Source: Aquabacterium sp. J223 (lineage in GTDB: Bacteria > Pseudomonadota > Gammaproteobacteria > Burkholderiales > Burkholderiaceae_C). Taken from it: a DNA stretch of 64,000 bases. The notes beneath the pieces were generated by a model. That model was not told where the DNA came from and searched no databases. It saw only the letters and a program-made list of their open reading frames with translations. Shown piece by piece: positions 1 to 10,656 of this stretch. How positions within the stretch are numbered: position 1 is the stretch's first letter; every line of letters begins with the position of its first letter. Both the position numbers and the translations under genes were made by a program. The stretch lies in the NCBI RefSeq assembly GCF_024666615.1, contig NZ_CP088297.1:1488001-1552000 (forward strand), read 5' to 3'.

Positions 1-1452
1 CGAGAAGCTGTCCAACGGGCTGTGTTCGCTGAACCCCGACGTCGAGCGGCTGTCGATGGTGTGCGACATGCTGATCACCGCCGACGGCGAGATCCACGCC
101 TACCAGTTCTACCCGGCGGTGATCTGCTCGCATGCGCGCATGACCTACAACGAGGTCGCGGCCATCCTGCAGAACACGCGGGGGCCTGAGGCCGCCAAGC
201 GCGAGGAGCTGGTGCCGCACCTGCTCAACCTGCACGAGGTCTTCCGCGCGCTGCTCAAGGCCCGCGGCCAGCGCGGCGCGGTGGACTTCGAGACCACCGA
301 GACGCAGATCGTCTGCGACGACAACGGCCGCATCGAGAAGATCGTGCCGCGCACCCGCAACGATGCGCACCGCCTGATCGAGGAGTCGATGCTCGCCGCC
401 AACGTCTGCGCCGCGGACTTCATCGCCCTCGGCGAACACCCCAGCCTGTACCGGGTGCACGAGGGTCCGACGCCCGAGAAGCGCACGGTGCTGCAGAACT
501 ACCTCAAGGCGCTCGGCATCGGGCTGTCGATCGGCGACGATCCGACACCGCGGGAGTTCCAGGCCATCGCGCTGGCCACCCGCGACCGGCCCGATGCCCA
601 GCAGGTCCACACCATGCTGCTGCGCTCGATGCAGCAGGCCATCTACACCGCCGAGAACAGCGGCCATTTCGGCCTGGCGTATCCGGCCTACACCCACTTC
701 ACCAGCCCCATCCGCCGCTACCCGGACCTGCTGGTGCACCGGGTGATCAAGGCGCTGCTGGGCGGCAAGCGCTACCACCTGCTGAGCGGCAAGCTGGAGG
801 AGGTCGCCAAGCGCACGCGCGGCGGCAAGCCCGCCAAGCCGCAGGCCAGCGAGCTGGAGGCCTGGCAGCAGGCCGGCGTGCACTGCAGCGCCAACGAGCG
901 CCGCGCCGACGAGGCCTCGCGCGACGTCGAGGCCTGGCTCAAGTGCCGCTACATGCGCGAGCACCTGGGCGAGGAGTTCAACGGCCAGGTCAGCGCGGTG
1001 ACGAGCTTCGGCCTCTTCGTCACGCTCGACGGGCTGTACGTCGAAGGCCTGGTCCACATCACCGAGCTCGGCGGGGAGTACTACCGCTTCGACGAGGTGC
1101 GCCAGGAACTGCGCGGCGAGCGCACCGGGATCCGCTACAGCGTGGGCAGCAAGGTGCGGGTGCAGGTCAGCCGGGTCGACCTCGACGGTCGCAAGATCGA
1201 CTTCCGCATGGTCCGCGAAGGCGACGCCGAGCGGCTGATGGCGCGGGCGCAGCGCGACAAGACGGGCGCTCCCGTCGCCGCGGGCGGGTCGGCCACCGAC
1301 GAACTGGCCGAGCTGCAGAACACCGACCGGCAGGTCAAGCGCGGGGCCCGCAAGTCGGCGTCGCGCCAGCCCGGCGCGGCCCCCGGGAGGGTGGGGCGCG
1401 CGGTGCCGGCCGGGCCACGGCCGGCACCAAGTCGCGCAAGCGCCGGCGCTGA
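1..1452 (+). CDS. rnr: Ribonuclease R, 3' part (5' end outside window; apparent frameshift near the end)
   Basis: RNase R is a processive 3'-5' exoribonuclease that degrades structured RNA. The window opens inside its RNB catalytic domain, in the frame starting at base 2. The segment around 690-750 encodes the typical FTSPIRRYPDLLVHR stretch. An S1 RNA-binding domain follows at about 970-1200 (GLFVTLDGLYVEGLVHI), then a basic tail. The main frame does not stop after the S1 domain but runs on antisense through nnr to about 2857. A second frame gives a family-like basic tail ending in KSRKRRR with a stop at 1450-1452. One extra C in the C5 run near 1379-1384 joins the two frames. I take 1452 as the true end. 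The product is certain; the exact tail is not. Confidence 0.9.
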
Positions 1453-1467
1453 CGGGGGGGCGTGGGC

Positions 1468-3069
1468 TCAGCCGGCGCCGGGCCGCCCGGGGGCGGCCGG
1501 GCCGAGGCCGGTCTCGCCCAGGCCGCGCATGGCCTCCACCAGGTCGGCGGCGCGCAGCGGCAGCCGGGCCGCCGGTCCGCCGTCCTCGGCGGCCAGGCCG
1601 TGCCACTGCACGGCCGCCGCGGCCAGGGCCAGCGCTTGCGGCACCGTGTCACCGCCGTGCGCCGACCACAGGCCACCGAGCCAGCCGGCGAGCACGTCGC
1701 CGGTGCCCGGCGCCGCCAGGCGCGGGCCGCCGGTGGGGTTGATCAGCGGTACCGCCTCGGGCGCGTCGATCACCGTGCCGGAGCCCTTCAGCACCACCAC
1801 GGCGCCGGTCTCGTGCGCCAGGCGACGGGCGGCGGCCAGGCGGTCGGCCTGCACCTCGAAGGGGGTGACGCCGAGCAGCCGCGCCGCCTCCAGCGGATGG
1901 GGGGTCAGCACAGTGGGCCGCCGCCGGGCGGCGAGGGCGCCGCGCAGGGTCGGGCTGGCGGCGATGGCGTTGAGCGCGTCCGCGTCGAGCACCAGCCGCG
2001 CCGCGTCGGCCAGCACGGCGGGCAGCAGCGCGCCCACGTCGGCGCCGCCGCCGCAGCCGCAGACCACCGTGGTTGCGGCCAGCAGCGGCGGCCCCAGCGC
2101 CTGCGCGGCGGTGCGTCGCATCAGTTCCGGCCTCAGGGCCGGTGGGGTGCCGTCGCCGAGGGTGACCAGGTGGACGCGACCCGCCCCCGCGCTCAACCCG
2201 GCCGTCGCGGCCAGCGCCGCCGCGCCTTCCATGCCGGCGGCGCCGCCGATCACCTGCAGGTCGCCGAAGCTGCCCTTGTGCTGTTCGTGGCGACGCCCGT
2301 CCAGCCGCTGCAGGCGGGTTCGACCGGCGAGCCAGGCGTCGCACGGCACCAGGGCGGGATCGACCTGCAGCCGGTCCAGCCAGACGCGGCCCGCGTGGTC
2401 GCGGCCGGCGCCGGTGAACAGCCCGGGCTTGAGGCTGAGCAGGGACAGCGTGTGGTCCGCCACCACCACCTCGTCGCCCAGCCGGCGGCCGGTGTCGGCG
2501 TGCAACCCGGTCGGCAGGTCGACGGCCAGGACGGTGGTGCCCGCGCGATGCAGGCGGCGCAGCGCGGCGACGCCGAGGGCGATGAGACCGTCCGGACGGC
2601 GGCCGCCGAGGCCGAGCAGGGCATCGATGGCCAGGTCCGCCTCGTCCGGTGGCGGCGCCTGCCCGGCCCGCACGATGTCCACGCCGGCGGCCACCGCCTT
2701 GCGCAGGCTCTCGGCGGCGTCGGCGGGCAACCGCTGCGGATCGCCGTGCAGGCTGACCAGCACGCGGCGCCCGGCGGTGGCCAGCACCGCGGCGGCCTCG
2801 AGGCCGTCGCCGCCGTTGTTGCCCGGCCCCGCCGCCACCCAGACGCGGCGGCCATGAGGCGCGATGGCCAGCGCGAGGCGGGCGAGGCCGGCACCGGCCC
2901 GCTGCATCAGCGTGTGCGCCGGCAGGCCGCCGGCCGCCAGGCGCTCGAGCGCCCGGCTGGCCGCGCCGCCGTGCAGCGGAAGGTCGTGCAGGACCGGCAG
3001 CACCGGTGCCGGCCACCCGGCCGCGACGGCCGGGGCTGCTACAATCCGCGGGTTTGCCTCAGGCGTCAT
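1468..3069 (-). CDS. nnr: Bifunctional NAD(P)H-hydrate epimerase / ADP-dependent NAD(P)H-hydrate dehydratase
   Basis: This metabolite-repair enzyme restores hydrated NADH and NADPH. The N-terminal YjeF_N epimerase domain carries GPGNNGGDG at residues 81-89. The C-terminal ribokinase-like dehydratase domain carries NPTGG followed by GTGDVLAG from about residue 455. At 533 residues it has the usual length of the fused form. It converges on rnr with a 15-bp gap. The first ATG is at 3069, but similarity to the family begins only about 25 residues later, so a GTG at 3003 is also possible. That shorter version would leave the rpsB promoter region free of coding sequence. Confidence 0.93.
   Translation of the reverse strand: MTPEANPRIVAAPAVAAGWPAPVLPVLHDLPLHGGAASRALERLAAGGLPAHTLMQRAGAGLARLALAIAPHGRRVWVAAGPGNNGGDGLEAAAVLATAGRRVLVSLHGDPQRLPADAAESLRKAVAAGVDIVRAGQAPPPDEADLAIDALLGLGGRRPDGLIALGVAALRRLHRAGTTVLAVDLPTGLHADTGRRLGDEVVVADHTLSLLSLKPGLFTGAGRDHAGRVWLDRLQVDPALVPCDAWLAGRTRLQRLDGRRHEQHKGSFGDLQVIGGAAGMEGAAALAATAGLSAGAGRVHLVTLGDGTPPALRPELMRRTAAQALGPPLLAATTVVCGCGGGADVGALLPAVLADAARLVLDADALNAIAASPTLRGALAARRRPTVLTPHPLEAARLLGVTPFEVQADRLAAARRLAHETGAVVVLKGSGTVIDAPEAVPLINPTGGPRLAAPGTGDVLAGWLGGLWSAHGGDTVPQALALAAAAVQWHGLAAEDGGPAARLPLRAADLVEAMRGLGETGLGPAAPGRPGAG
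3040..3045 (+). promoter_or_regulatory. Candidate -10 element for rpsB
   Basis: TACAAT lies about 190 bp before rpsB and would start an rpsB-tsf transcript with a long 5' leader. Such leaders are common for rpsB, where S2 represses its own synthesis in E. coli. No convincing -35 box is visible at the right distance. The element overlaps the start of nnr on the other strand. The rest of 3070-3235 shows no gene. Confidence 0.35.
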
Positions 3070-3235
3070 GGCGTTGGCCGTTGAGCTTCAACAGTTCAAC
3101 GGTCAAGAGTCCGCCGGCGCTGCCGCGGGTGCGGCGGAGGCAGATGAATCGCGAACCGGCTGCCGAAAGGTGTCGGCCCAGGCGTAGCCAGGGCCGATCT
3201 GCGCCGGATTCTAGACACAACCCTTCGGAGTTCTC

Positions 3236-3979
3236 ATGCCCGTCTCCATGCGCGAAATGCTGGAAGCCGGTGTCCATTTCGGACACCAGACCCGCTTCTG
3301 GAACCCCAAGATGGCCCCGTACATCTACGGCCATCGCAACAAGATCCACATCATCAACCTCGAGAAGACGCTTCCCAAGTTCGAGGAAGCGTTGAAGTTC
3401 GTGCGCCAGCTGTCGGCCAAGCGCGGCACGATCCTGATGGTGGGCACCAAGCGGCAGGCCCGCGAGCTGGTCGCGCAGGAGGCGCAGCGCGCCGGCATGC
3501 CCTTCGTCGACCAGCGCTGGCTGGGCGGCATGCTGACCAACTTCAAGACGGTCAAGGGCTCGCTGAAGAAGCTGAAGGACATGCAGGCCCAGAAGGACGG
3601 CGGCGGCGAGCCGATCATCAAGAAGGAAGCGCTGCTGTTCGACCGCGAGATCGCCAAGCTGCAGAAGGACATCGGCGGCATCGGTGACCTCACCGCGCTG
3701 CCCGACGCGCTGTTCGTCATCGACGTCGGCTACCACAAGATCGCCATCGCCGAGGCGAAGAAGCTCGGCATCCCGGTGATCGGGGTCGTCGACTCCAACC
3801 ACTCGCCCGAGGGCATCGACTACGTCATCCCCGGCAACGACGACTCGGCGAAGGCGGTGGCGCTGTACGCCCGCGCCGTCGCCGACGCGGTGCTGGAAGG
3901 CCGGGCCAACGCCACCAACGAGGTGCTGCAGGCCGCCGGCGGCAGCGACGAGTTCGTGGAAGTGAACGAAGAGGCCTGA
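3236..3979 (+). CDS. rpsB: 30S ribosomal protein S2
   Basis: S2 is a structural protein of the small ribosomal subunit and is needed to load S1. The protein has 247 residues, the normal length. It opens with [14 protein letters not shown] and contains the conserved [12 protein letters not shown] stretch and a C-terminal IPGNDDS motif. An ATG start follows a GGAGTT-type ribosome site. It heads the classic rpsB-tsf-pyrH-frr run and is followed by a strong hairpin with a T run. Part of its transcription therefore probably ends before tsf, giving more S2 than Ts. Confidence 0.98.
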   Translation: MPVSMREMLEAGVHFGHQTRFWNPKMAPYIYGHRNKIHIINLEKTLPKFEEALKFVRQLSAKRGTILMVGTKRQARELVAQEAQRAGMPFVDQRWLGGMLTNFKTVKGSLKKLKDMQAQKDGGGEPIIKKEALLFDREIAKLQKDIGGIGDLTALPDALFVIDVGYHKIAIAEAKKLGIPVIGVVDSNHSPEGIDYVIPGNDDSAKAVALYARAVADAVLEGRANATNEVLQAAGGSDEFVEVNEEA

Positions 3980-4002
3980 CGGCCCCCGAGCCCACGAGAC
4001 CA

Positions 4003-4027
4003 AGGGGCTGGCTTCCAGCCCCTTTTT
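4003..4027 (+). terminator. Rho-independent terminator/attenuator after rpsB
   Basis: A 9-bp GC-rich stem (AGGGGCTGG paired with CCAGCCCCT around a CTT loop) is followed by a run of Ts. It lies between rpsB and tsf, where many proteobacteria have a partial terminator that sets the S2 to EF-Ts ratio. Confidence 0.85.
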
Positions 4028-4089
4028 CACACATTGAACCCCGCGCGCCGCGGCCGTCAGGGCCGGCGCGCGACGACAGGAGAGTGACG

Positions 4090-4986
4090 ATGCCCGCGAT
4101 TACCGCCAGCATGGTGGCCGAACTGCGCGCCAAGACCGACGCGCCGATGATGGAGTGCAAGAAGGCGCTGACCGAGGCCGACGGCGATGCCGTGCGCGCC
4201 GAGGAGATCCTGCGCGTCAAGCTCGGCAACAAGGCCGGCAAGGCCGCCTCGCGCATCACCGCCGAGGGCGTGATCGCCGCCGCGGTCAACGGCAGCACCG
4301 GCGCCATCGTCGAGGTCAACTGCGAGACCGACTTCGTCTCGAAGAACGATTCGTTCCTGGCCTTCTGCAAGTCGGTGGCCCAGCTGATCGCCGACAACGA
4401 CCCGGCCGACGTCGCCGCCATCGGCGCCTACCCGCTCGCCCAGGACGGCTTCGGCCCGACGGTCGAGGACGTGCGCAAGGGCCTGATCGGCAAGATCGGC
4501 GAGAACATGGCGATCCGCCGCTTCAAGCGCTACGCCGGCGGCGGCAAGCTGGCCAGCTACCTGCACGGCACCCGCATCGGCGTGATCGTCGAGTTCGACG
4601 GCGACGACGTGGCCGCCAAGGACGTGGCCATGCACGTGGCGGCGATGAAGCCGGCCGCGCTGTCGTCGGCCGAGGTGCCGGCCGAACTGGTCGAGAAGGA
4701 ACGCAAGATCGCCACCGAGAAGGCGGCCGAGTCCGGCAAGCCGGCGGAGATCGTCGCCAAGATGGTCGAAGGCTCGGTGCAGAAGTACCTCAAGGAGGTC
4801 TCGCTGCTCGACCAGGTCTTCGTCAAGGCCGCCGACGGCAAGCAGACCGTGGGCGCGATGCTCAAGGACAAGAAGACCGCCGTGAAGGGCTTCACCCTGT
4901 ACGTGGTCGGCGAGGGCATCGAGAAGAAGGTGGACGACTTCGCCGCCGAAGTGGCCGCCCAGGTCGCCGCCGCCAAGGGCCAGTAG
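4090..4986 (+). CDS. tsf: Elongation factor Ts
   Basis: EF-Ts exchanges GDP for GTP on EF-Tu. The N-terminal UBA-like domain includes the family signature around [12 protein letters not shown]. The core contains the [14 protein letters not shown] motif that contacts EF-Tu. An in-frame GTG lies at 4084, but the ATG at 4090 gives the family-like start [13 protein letters not shown] and sits behind an AGGAG ribosome site, so I chose it. The product is 298 residues, typical for betaproteobacteria. It lies between the rpsB terminator and pyrH. Confidence 0.97.
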   Translation: MPAITASMVAELRAKTDAPMMECKKALTEADGDAVRAEEILRVKLGNKAGKAASRITAEGVIAAAVNGSTGAIVEVNCETDFVSKNDSFLAFCKSVAQLIADNDPADVAAIGAYPLAQDGFGPTVEDVRKGLIGKIGENMAIRRFKRYAGGGKLASYLHGTRIGVIVEFDGDDVAAKDVAMHVAAMKPAALSSAEVPAELVEKERKIATEKAAESGKPAEIVAKMVEGSVQKYLKEVSLLDQVFVKAADGKQTVGAMLKDKKTAVKGFTLYVVGEGIEKKVDDFAAEVAAQVAAAKGQ

Positions 4987-5136
4987 GCCCGGCCGCCAGG
5001 GGGTGCGCCCCGGGGGACCGCGGCCCCCGCACCACCCCGTCCACGAGCAGGGCGCTGGCGACGGCGCCCTTACACTTGAAGCACCGCTGTGGACCGTGGC
5101 CGACACGGTTCGCGGCGTCCGCGGAGAAACCAAGAC

Positions 5137-5847
5137 ATGCCGGCGTACCAGCGCATCCTGCTCAAGCTGTCGGGTGAGGCCCTGATGGGCGACGACGCCT
5201 ACGGCATCAACCGCGCGACCATCGTCCGCATGGTGCGCGAGGTGCAGGACGTGACCCGCACCGGCTGCGAGGTGGCGGTGGTCATCGGCGGCGGCAACAT
5301 CTTCCGGGGCGTGGCCGGCGGCTCGGTGGGCATGGACCGCGCCACCGCCGACTACATGGGCATGCTGGCCACGGTGATGAATTCGCTGGCGCTGGCCGAC
5401 ACCATGCGCCAGGAAGGCATGACCGCGCGGGTGATGTCGGCCATCGCCATCGAGCAGGTGGTCGAGCCCTACGTGCGGCCCAAGGCGCTGCAGTACCTGG
5501 AGGAAGGCAAGGTGGTGATCTTCGCCGCCGGCACCGGCAACCCCTTCTTCACCACCGACACCGCCGCCGCGCTGCGCGGCGCGGAGATCGGTGCCGAGGT
5601 GGTGCTCAAGGCGACCAAGGTCGACGGCGTCTACAGCGCCGACCCGCACAAGGTGCCCGACGCCACCCGCTACGCCCGCATCAGCTTCGACGAGGCCATC
5701 GCCCGCAACCTGCAGGTGATGGACGCCACCGCCTTCGCGCTGTGCCGCGACCAGAAGCTGCCGATCAAGGTGTTCTCCATCTTCAAGCCGGGCGCCCTGG
5801 CCCGCGTGGTGGCCGGCGAGGACGAAGGCACCCTGGTGCACGTCTGA
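5137..5847 (+). CDS. pyrH: Uridylate kinase (UMP kinase)
   Basis: PyrH phosphorylates UMP to UDP and is regulated by GTP and UTP. The sequence begins [19 protein letters not shown], has the glycine-rich [11 protein letters not shown] loop, and contains the [13 protein letters not shown] motif of the bacterial amino-acid-kinase-fold UMP kinases. At 236 residues it is full length. The frame is open upstream, but the start at 5137 matches the family. A TACACT hexamer at 5071-5076 could give it its own promoter in the 150-bp gap after tsf. Confidence 0.97.
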   Translation: MPAYQRILLKLSGEALMGDDAYGINRATIVRMVREVQDVTRTGCEVAVVIGGGNIFRGVAGGSVGMDRATADYMGMLATVMNSLALADTMRQEGMTARVMSAIAIEQVVEPYVRPKALQYLEEGKVVIFAAGTGNPFFTTDTAAALRGAEIGAEVVLKATKVDGVYSADPHKVPDATRYARISFDEAIARNLQVMDATAFALCRDQKLPIKVFSIFKPGALARVVAGEDEGTLVHV

Positions 5848-5858
5848 AGGAGACCAAC

Positions 5859-6419
5859 ATGACCACCGCTGACATCAAGAAGACCGCCGAGACCAAGATG
5901 GCCAAGTCGGTCGACGCCTTCAAGAACGAACTGCAGAAGATCCGCACCGGCCGGGCGCACCCGGGGCTGCTGGACCAGGTGCAGGTGGACTATTACGGCT
6001 CGATGGTGCCGATCAGCCAGGTCGCCAACGTGACCCTGCTCGACGCCCGCACCATCGGTGTCCAGCCCTGGGAGAAGGGCATGGGCGCCAAGATCGAGAA
6101 GGCCATCCGCGAATCGGAGCTGGGCCTCAACCCGGCGGCCCAGGGCGACCTGCTGCGCGTGCCCATGCCCGCGCTGACCGAGGAGCGCCGCCGGGACCTG
6201 ACCAAGGTCGTGCGCCATGCCGGCGAGGACGCCAAGGTGGCGGTGCGCAACCTGCGCCGCGAGGCCAACGAGCAGGCCAAGAAGCTGCTCAAGGACAAGG
6301 CGATCACCGAGGACGAGGAGCGTCGGCTGCAGGACGAGGTGCAGAAGCTCACCGACCGCACGATCGGCGACATCGACAAGCTGATCAGCGGCAAGGAAGC
6401 CGAGATCCTGGCGGTCTGA
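5859..6419 (+). CDS. frr: Ribosome recycling factor
   Basis: RRF works with EF-G to split post-termination ribosomes. The 186-residue protein shows the RRF pattern: [20 protein letters not shown], then [11 protein letters not shown] and a helical C-terminal half with [11 protein letters not shown]. The ATG at 5859 is preceded by AAGGAG, which overlaps the pyrH stop region, and the two genes are 11 bp apart. They are probably co-transcribed and translationally linked. Confidence 0.98.
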   Translation: MTTADIKKTAETKMAKSVDAFKNELQKIRTGRAHPGLLDQVQVDYYGSMVPISQVANVTLLDARTIGVQPWEKGMGAKIEKAIRESELGLNPAAQGDLLRVPMPALTEERRRDLTKVVRHAGEDAKVAVRNLRREANEQAKKLLKDKAITEDEERRLQDEVQKLTDRTIGDIDKLISGKEAEILAV

Positions 6420-6472
6420 CCCGCCCCGCCCGCCGCCCGGCCGTGCACCGTCCCGCAGAAGGAACACCGCAG

Positions 6473-7228
6473 TTGGATTCCCCCCGCGCCCCGGCCGCTT
6501 CGTCGGCCGCCGTGCCACGGCATGTGGCCATCGTGATGGACGGCAACGGCCGTTGGGCCAAGCGGCGCTTCATGCCGCGCTTCTTCGGCCACAAGCAGGG
6601 TGTCGACGCGCTGGTGCGCACGGTGCAGGCCTGTGCCGACCGCGGGGTGGAGTACCTGACCGTCTTCGCCTTCTCGTCGGAGAACTGGAAGCGGCCCAGC
6701 GAGGAGGTCTCCGGCCTGATGGGCCTGGTGCTGGTGGCGGTCTCGAAGTACCTGACCAAGCTGTCGAAGGAAGGCGTGCGCATCCGCATCGTCGGCGACC
6801 GCGAGGCGGTGTCGGACCGGGTGCGCGACGCCTGGCACACCGCCGAGTCGCAGACCGCGCACAACACCCGCATCACGCTGTCGGTGGCGTTCAACTACGG
6901 CGGCCGCTGGGACGTGGTGCAGGCCTGCCGCCGGGCGGTGGCCGAAGGCCTCGCCCCGGCCGAGATCGACGAGGCGCGCCTGTCGTCGCTGATGGCCCTG
7001 AGCTACGCGCCCGACCCCGACCTCTTCATCCGCACCGGCGGCGAGGTGCGCATCAGCAACTTCCTGCTCTGGCAGGTGGCCTACGCCGAGCTGTACTTCA
7101 GCGACTGCCTGTGGCCCGACTTCGACGCCGCCGAACTGGACCAGGCGCTCGCCGCCTACGCGCGGCGCGACCGCCGCTTCGGCCTGGTGAAGACCGCCGA
7201 GCCGCAGCCGGCGACCTCCGGCGCCTAG
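6473..7228 (+). CDS. uppS: Undecaprenyl diphosphate synthase
   Basis: UppS is a cis-prenyltransferase. It extends farnesyl diphosphate to the C55 lipid carrier for peptidoglycan and LPS. The signature MDGNGRWA, the [11 protein letters not shown] stretch and the [15 protein letters not shown] stretch are all present. The frame opens with a GTG at 6443 that has no ribosome site. A TTG at 6473 lies 8 bases after AAGGAA, so I prefer it (251 residues). The gene sits in the usual place between frr and cdsA. Confidence 0.93.
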   Translation: MDSPRAPAASSAAVPRHVAIVMDGNGRWAKRRFMPRFFGHKQGVDALVRTVQACADRGVEYLTVFAFSSENWKRPSEEVSGLMGLVLVAVSKYLTKLSKEGVRIRIVGDREAVSDRVRDAWHTAESQTAHNTRITLSVAFNYGGRWDVVQACRRAVAEGLAPAEIDEARLSSLMALSYAPDPDLFIRTGGEVRISNFLLWQVAYAELYFSDCLWPDFDAAELDQALAAYARRDRRFGLVKTAEPQPATSGA

Positions 7229-7239
7229 ACCGGCTGCCC

Positions 7240-8076
7240 ATGCTCAAGCAGCGCATCCTCACCGCGGTCGTCCTGCTGGCGCTGCTGCTGCCGGCGCTGG
7301 CCAGCACCGCCACCTGGCCGTTCGCGCTGCTGACCCTGGTCCTGATCGGCGCTGCCGGTTGGGAGTGGGGCCGGCTGAACCAGTGGTCCGCGCCGGCGGC
7401 CGTGGCCGGCGGGGTGGTCCTGGCGCTGGCCTGTGCCGCCTCGGTCGGCGCAGCCGACGACTTGCGCCTGCCGGCGGCCGTCTGGGGCGTGGTCGCGCTG
7501 CTGTGGGTCGTCGGCGGGGCGTTGGTGCTGCGCGGCGGGGTGTCGTCGTGGCCGCGGGTGCCGCGGGCGCTGCGCGGGGTGCTGGGCCTGCTGCTGCTCT
7601 ACGCCGCCTGGGCCGCGATGGTGCAGGCCAAGTCGGTGGGGCTCAATTTCCTGCTCTCGGTGTTCGTGCTGGTGTGGGCCGCCGACATCGCGGCCTACTT
7701 CGGCGGCCGCGCCTTCGGCCGGCGCAAGCTGGCCCCCGGCATCAGCCCGGGCAAGAGCTGGGAGGGCGTGTTCAGCGGCTGGCTGGGCGTGGCGCTGCTC
7801 GCCGCGCTGTGGCTGTGGGTGGACCGCCGCTTCAACGTCGATTCGGCCAGTGTCTACAGCCGCCTGCAGCAGCAGGGCGGCACGGCCTGGCTGGTGGTCG
7901 GCGCCTGGGCGCTGGCGGGGCTGAGCGTGGTCGGCGACCTCTTCGAGTCGCTGGTCAAGCGGGCCGCCGGTGCCAAGGATTCGAGCCGGCTGCTGCCCGG
8001 CCATGGCGGCGTGCTGGACCGCATCGACGCGCTGCTGCCGGTGTTCCCGGCCGCGATGGCGCTGGCCGCCTGGTGA
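7240..8076 (+). CDS. cdsA: Phosphatidate cytidylyltransferase
   Basis: CdsA makes CDP-diacylglycerol from phosphatidate and CTP at the inner membrane, the branch point of phospholipid synthesis. The 278-residue protein is strongly hydrophobic with several membrane spans. The C-terminal CDP-alcohol signature is clear: [18 protein letters not shown]. The stop codon overlaps an ATG belonging to the dxr frame. Confidence 0.96.
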   Translation: MLKQRILTAVVLLALLLPALASTATWPFALLTLVLIGAAGWEWGRLNQWSAPAAVAGGVVLALACAASVGAADDLRLPAAVWGVVALLWVVGGALVLRGGVSSWPRVPRALRGVLGLLLLYAAWAAMVQAKSVGLNFLLSVFVLVWAADIAAYFGGRAFGRRKLAPGISPGKSWEGVFSGWLGVALLAALWLWVDRRFNVDSASVYSRLQQQGGTAWLVVGAWALAGLSVVGDLFESLVKRAAGAKDSSRLLPGHGGVLDRIDALLPVFPAAMALAAW

Positions 8077-8090
8077 TGGGTCCGGGACCG

Positions 8091-9284
8091 ATGACCCCGC
8101 ACCGTCGACAGCGCCTGGTGGTGCTGGGCGCCACCGGCTCGATCGGCGGCAACACGCTGGACGTGGTGGCCCGCCACCCCGACCGCTTCGAGGTCGTCGG
8201 CCTGAGCGGCCACCAGCGGCTGGAGCCGCTGCTCGCGCTGTGCCGGCGCTTCCGCCCGCGCTGGGTGGCGGTGCCGGCGACGGCCGCGCGCGGACTGCGC
8301 GAGGCGCTGGCCGCCGACGGCCTGGCCACCGAGGTGCTGGAAGGCGATGCCGGGCTGTGCCGGATGGCCTCGCATCCCGAGGTCGACACGGTGATGGCCG
8401 CCATCGTCGGCGCCGCCGGCCTGCGGCCCTGCATGGCCGCGGCGCGCGCCGGCAAACGCCTGCTGCTGGCCAACAAGGAGGCGCTGGTCGTCGGCGGCCG
8501 CACCTTCATGCAGGCGGTGCGGGAAGGCGGTGCGCTGCTGCTGCCCATCGACAGCGAGCACTCGGCCATCTTCCAGTGCCTGCCCGAGGACCGCGGCACC
8601 TGGGCCGGTCGCATCGACCACATCGTGCTCACCGCCTCCGGCGGCCCCTTCCGCGACCGCGACCCGGCCACCCTCGGCGCGGTGACGCCGGACCAGGCCT
8701 GCGCCCATCCCAACTGGGTGATGGGCCGCAAGATCTCGGTCGACTCGGCGACCATGATGAACAAGGCGCTGGAGGTGGTCGAGGCGCGCTGGCTGTTCGA
8801 CCTCGCGCCCGAACAGATCCGGGTGGTGATCCACCCGCAGAGCATCGTGCATTCGATGGTGGTGTGCCGCGACCGCTCGGTGCTGGCGCAGCTCGGCACG
8901 CCGGACATGCGGGTGCCGATCGCCTACGGCCTGGCCTGGCCGGAGCGCATCGAGTCCGGCGCCGACACGTTGGACGTCACCACGCTGGCCGGCCTGACCT
9001 TCCGCGCGCCGGACGCCGAGCGCTTCCCCGGGCTCTTCCTGGCGTGGCAGGCGCTGGCGGCGCCCGAGGGCACGACCGCGGTGCTCAACGCCGCCAACGA
9101 GGAGGCGGTGGCCGCCTTCCTCGACGGGCGCATCGGCTTCCTCGACATCCACCGCGTCAACGCCGCCACGCTGGAGCAGGTGCGCCCCGGCGCGGCCGAT
9201 GCCGACGGCGTCGACGCGCTGCTCGCGCTGGACGAACGCGCGCGGGTGCACGCCCGCCAACTGGTGAAAGGGTTGACCCGATGA
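8091..9284 (+). CDS. dxr: 1-deoxy-D-xylulose 5-phosphate reductoisomerase
   Basis: Dxr converts DXP to 2-C-methyl-D-erythritol 4-phosphate with NADPH, the committed step of the MEP isoprenoid pathway. It feeds UppS upstream. The N-terminal Rossmann motif is [12 protein letters not shown]. The metal and substrate region reads [23 protein letters not shown], split here by description only. Two in-frame ATGs exist. The one at 8076 overlaps the cdsA stop, while 8091 gives the usual MTP-type N-terminus (397 residues). I list 8091 but cannot exclude 8076. Confidence 0.96.
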   Translation: MTPHRRQRLVVLGATGSIGGNTLDVVARHPDRFEVVGLSGHQRLEPLLALCRRFRPRWVAVPATAARGLREALAADGLATEVLEGDAGLCRMASHPEVDTVMAAIVGAAGLRPCMAAARAGKRLLLANKEALVVGGRTFMQAVREGGALLLPIDSEHSAIFQCLPEDRGTWAGRIDHIVLTASGGPFRDRDPATLGAVTPDQACAHPNWVMGRKISVDSATMMNKALEVVEARWLFDLAPEQIRVVIHPQSIVHSMVVCRDRSVLAQLGTPDMRVPIAYGLAWPERIESGADTLDVTTLAGLTFRAPDAERFPGLFLAWQALAAPEGTTAVLNAANEEAVAAFLDGRIGFLDIHRVNAATLEQVRPGAADADGVDALLALDERARVHARQLVKGLTR

Positions 9285-10645
9285 TCACCGTGCTCGCCTT
9301 CATCCTCACCCTCGGGGTGCTGATCGTCATCCACGAGTACGGCCACTACCGGGTGGCGGTGGCCTGCGGCGTCAAGGTGCTGCGCTTCTCGGTGGGGTTC
9401 GGCCGGGTGCTGTGGCGCTGGCAGAAGACGCCGCAGTCGACCGAGTTCGTGCTGTCGGCGCTGCCGCTCGGCGGCTACGTGCGCATGCTCGACGAGCGCG
9501 AGGCGCCGGTGCCGCCGGCCGAGCGCCACCTCGCCTTCAACCACAAGCCGCTGTGGCAGCGGGCGGCCATCGTCGCCGCCGGACCGATCGCCAACCTGCT
9601 GCTCGCGGTGCTGCTGTACGCCGGCGCCTACTGGATGGGCATCGAGGAGCCGCGCGCGGTGATGAGCGCGCCGCTGGCCGGCAGCCTGGCCGAGCGCGCC
9701 GGCCTGCGCGCCGGCGACGAGGTGCTGGCGGTGGCGCCGCCCGACGGCGAATGGCAGGAGGTGCGCTCGATGGCCGACCTGCGCTGGGAGGTCACCCAGG
9801 CGGTGCTGCGGTCGGAGCCGCTGCAACTGCAGCTGCAGCGCCGTGCCGGCGGCCCGCGCAACGCCACGCTGGCGCTGGACACGCTGGAGAGCGCCGACAT
9901 GGACGAGGCGGTGAACCGCCGCATCGGCCTCGGCGGCCCCTTCAGCGAGCCGGTGCTGGGCGAGGTCAAGGACGGCGGGGCGGCGGCCGAGGCGGGACTG
10001 CAGGCAGGCGACCGGGTGCTCAAGGTCGACGGCGTGGCGGTGGAGGACGCGCAGAGCCTGCGCGAGCGCATCCGCGAGGCGGTGCGCGACGGCCAGCCCG
10101 TGGCGCAGAGCTGGCTCATCGAACGCCGCGGCCTGTGGCAGGAGCGGGTGGTGCAGCCCAAGGTGGTGAACGAGGGCCGGCGCACCATCGGCCGCATCGA
10201 GGCCTTCGTCGGCGCGCCGCCGGAAATGGTCACCGTGCGGCAGGGCCCGATCGAAGGGCTGCAGCGCGCGGTGGTGCGCACCTGGGACGTGTCGGCGCTC
10301 ACGCTGAAGATGCTTGGCCGCATGCTGATCGGCGAGGCCTCGCTGAAGAACCTGAGCGGACCGCTCACCATCGCCGACTACGCCGGCCAGTCGGTGCAGC
10401 AGGGCCTGCCGTACTACCTGGGTTTCCTCGCGCTGGTCAGCGTCAGCCTCGGCGTGCTCAACCTGCTGCCCCTGCCGATGCTCGATGGCGGCCACCTCAT
10501 GTATTACATTTTCGAGGGCGTGACCGGGCGGCCGGTGTCCGAGGTGTGGCTGAAGTGGCTGCAGCGCGGTGGCGCGCTGGTCATGCTGCTGTTGATGTCC
10601 CTCGCCCTGTCCAACGACGTGGCCCGCCTGCTGGGCCTGCACTGA
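9281..10645 (+). CDS. rseP: Site-2 intramembrane zinc metalloprotease RseP
   Basis: RseP cleaves membrane-bound anti-sigma factors such as RseA and so passes on envelope stress. The zinc motif HEYGH lies at residues 18-22 in the first membrane segment. Two PDZ domains follow in the periplasmic part, and the second zinc-ligand region [13 protein letters not shown] is near the C-terminus. The length is 454 residues, typical of proteobacterial RseP. Its ATG overlaps the dxr stop (ATGA), suggesting translational coupling. Confidence 0.97.
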   Translation: MITVLAFILTLGVLIVIHEYGHYRVAVACGVKVLRFSVGFGRVLWRWQKTPQSTEFVLSALPLGGYVRMLDEREAPVPPAERHLAFNHKPLWQRAAIVAAGPIANLLLAVLLYAGAYWMGIEEPRAVMSAPLAGSLAERAGLRAGDEVLAVAPPDGEWQEVRSMADLRWEVTQAVLRSEPLQLQLQRRAGGPRNATLALDTLESADMDEAVNRRIGLGGPFSEPVLGEVKDGGAAAEAGLQAGDRVLKVDGVAVEDAQSLRERIREAVRDGQPVAQSWLIERRGLWQERVVQPKVVNEGRRTIGRIEAFVGAPPEMVTVRQGPIEGLQRAVVRTWDVSALTLKMLGRMLIGEASLKNLSGPLTIADYAGQSVQQGLPYYLGFLALVSVSLGVLNLLPLPMLDGGHLMYYIFEGVTGRPVSEVWLKWLQRGGALVMLLLMSLALSNDVARLLGLH

Positions 10646-10656
10646 CCCACCCCTCA

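Noticed and set aside
1468..2857. Long plus-strand continuation of the rnr frame across nnr
   Set aside because: The translation is low-complexity and Ala/Arg/Ser-rich with no family likeness, while the minus strand encodes a complete Nnr with all motifs.
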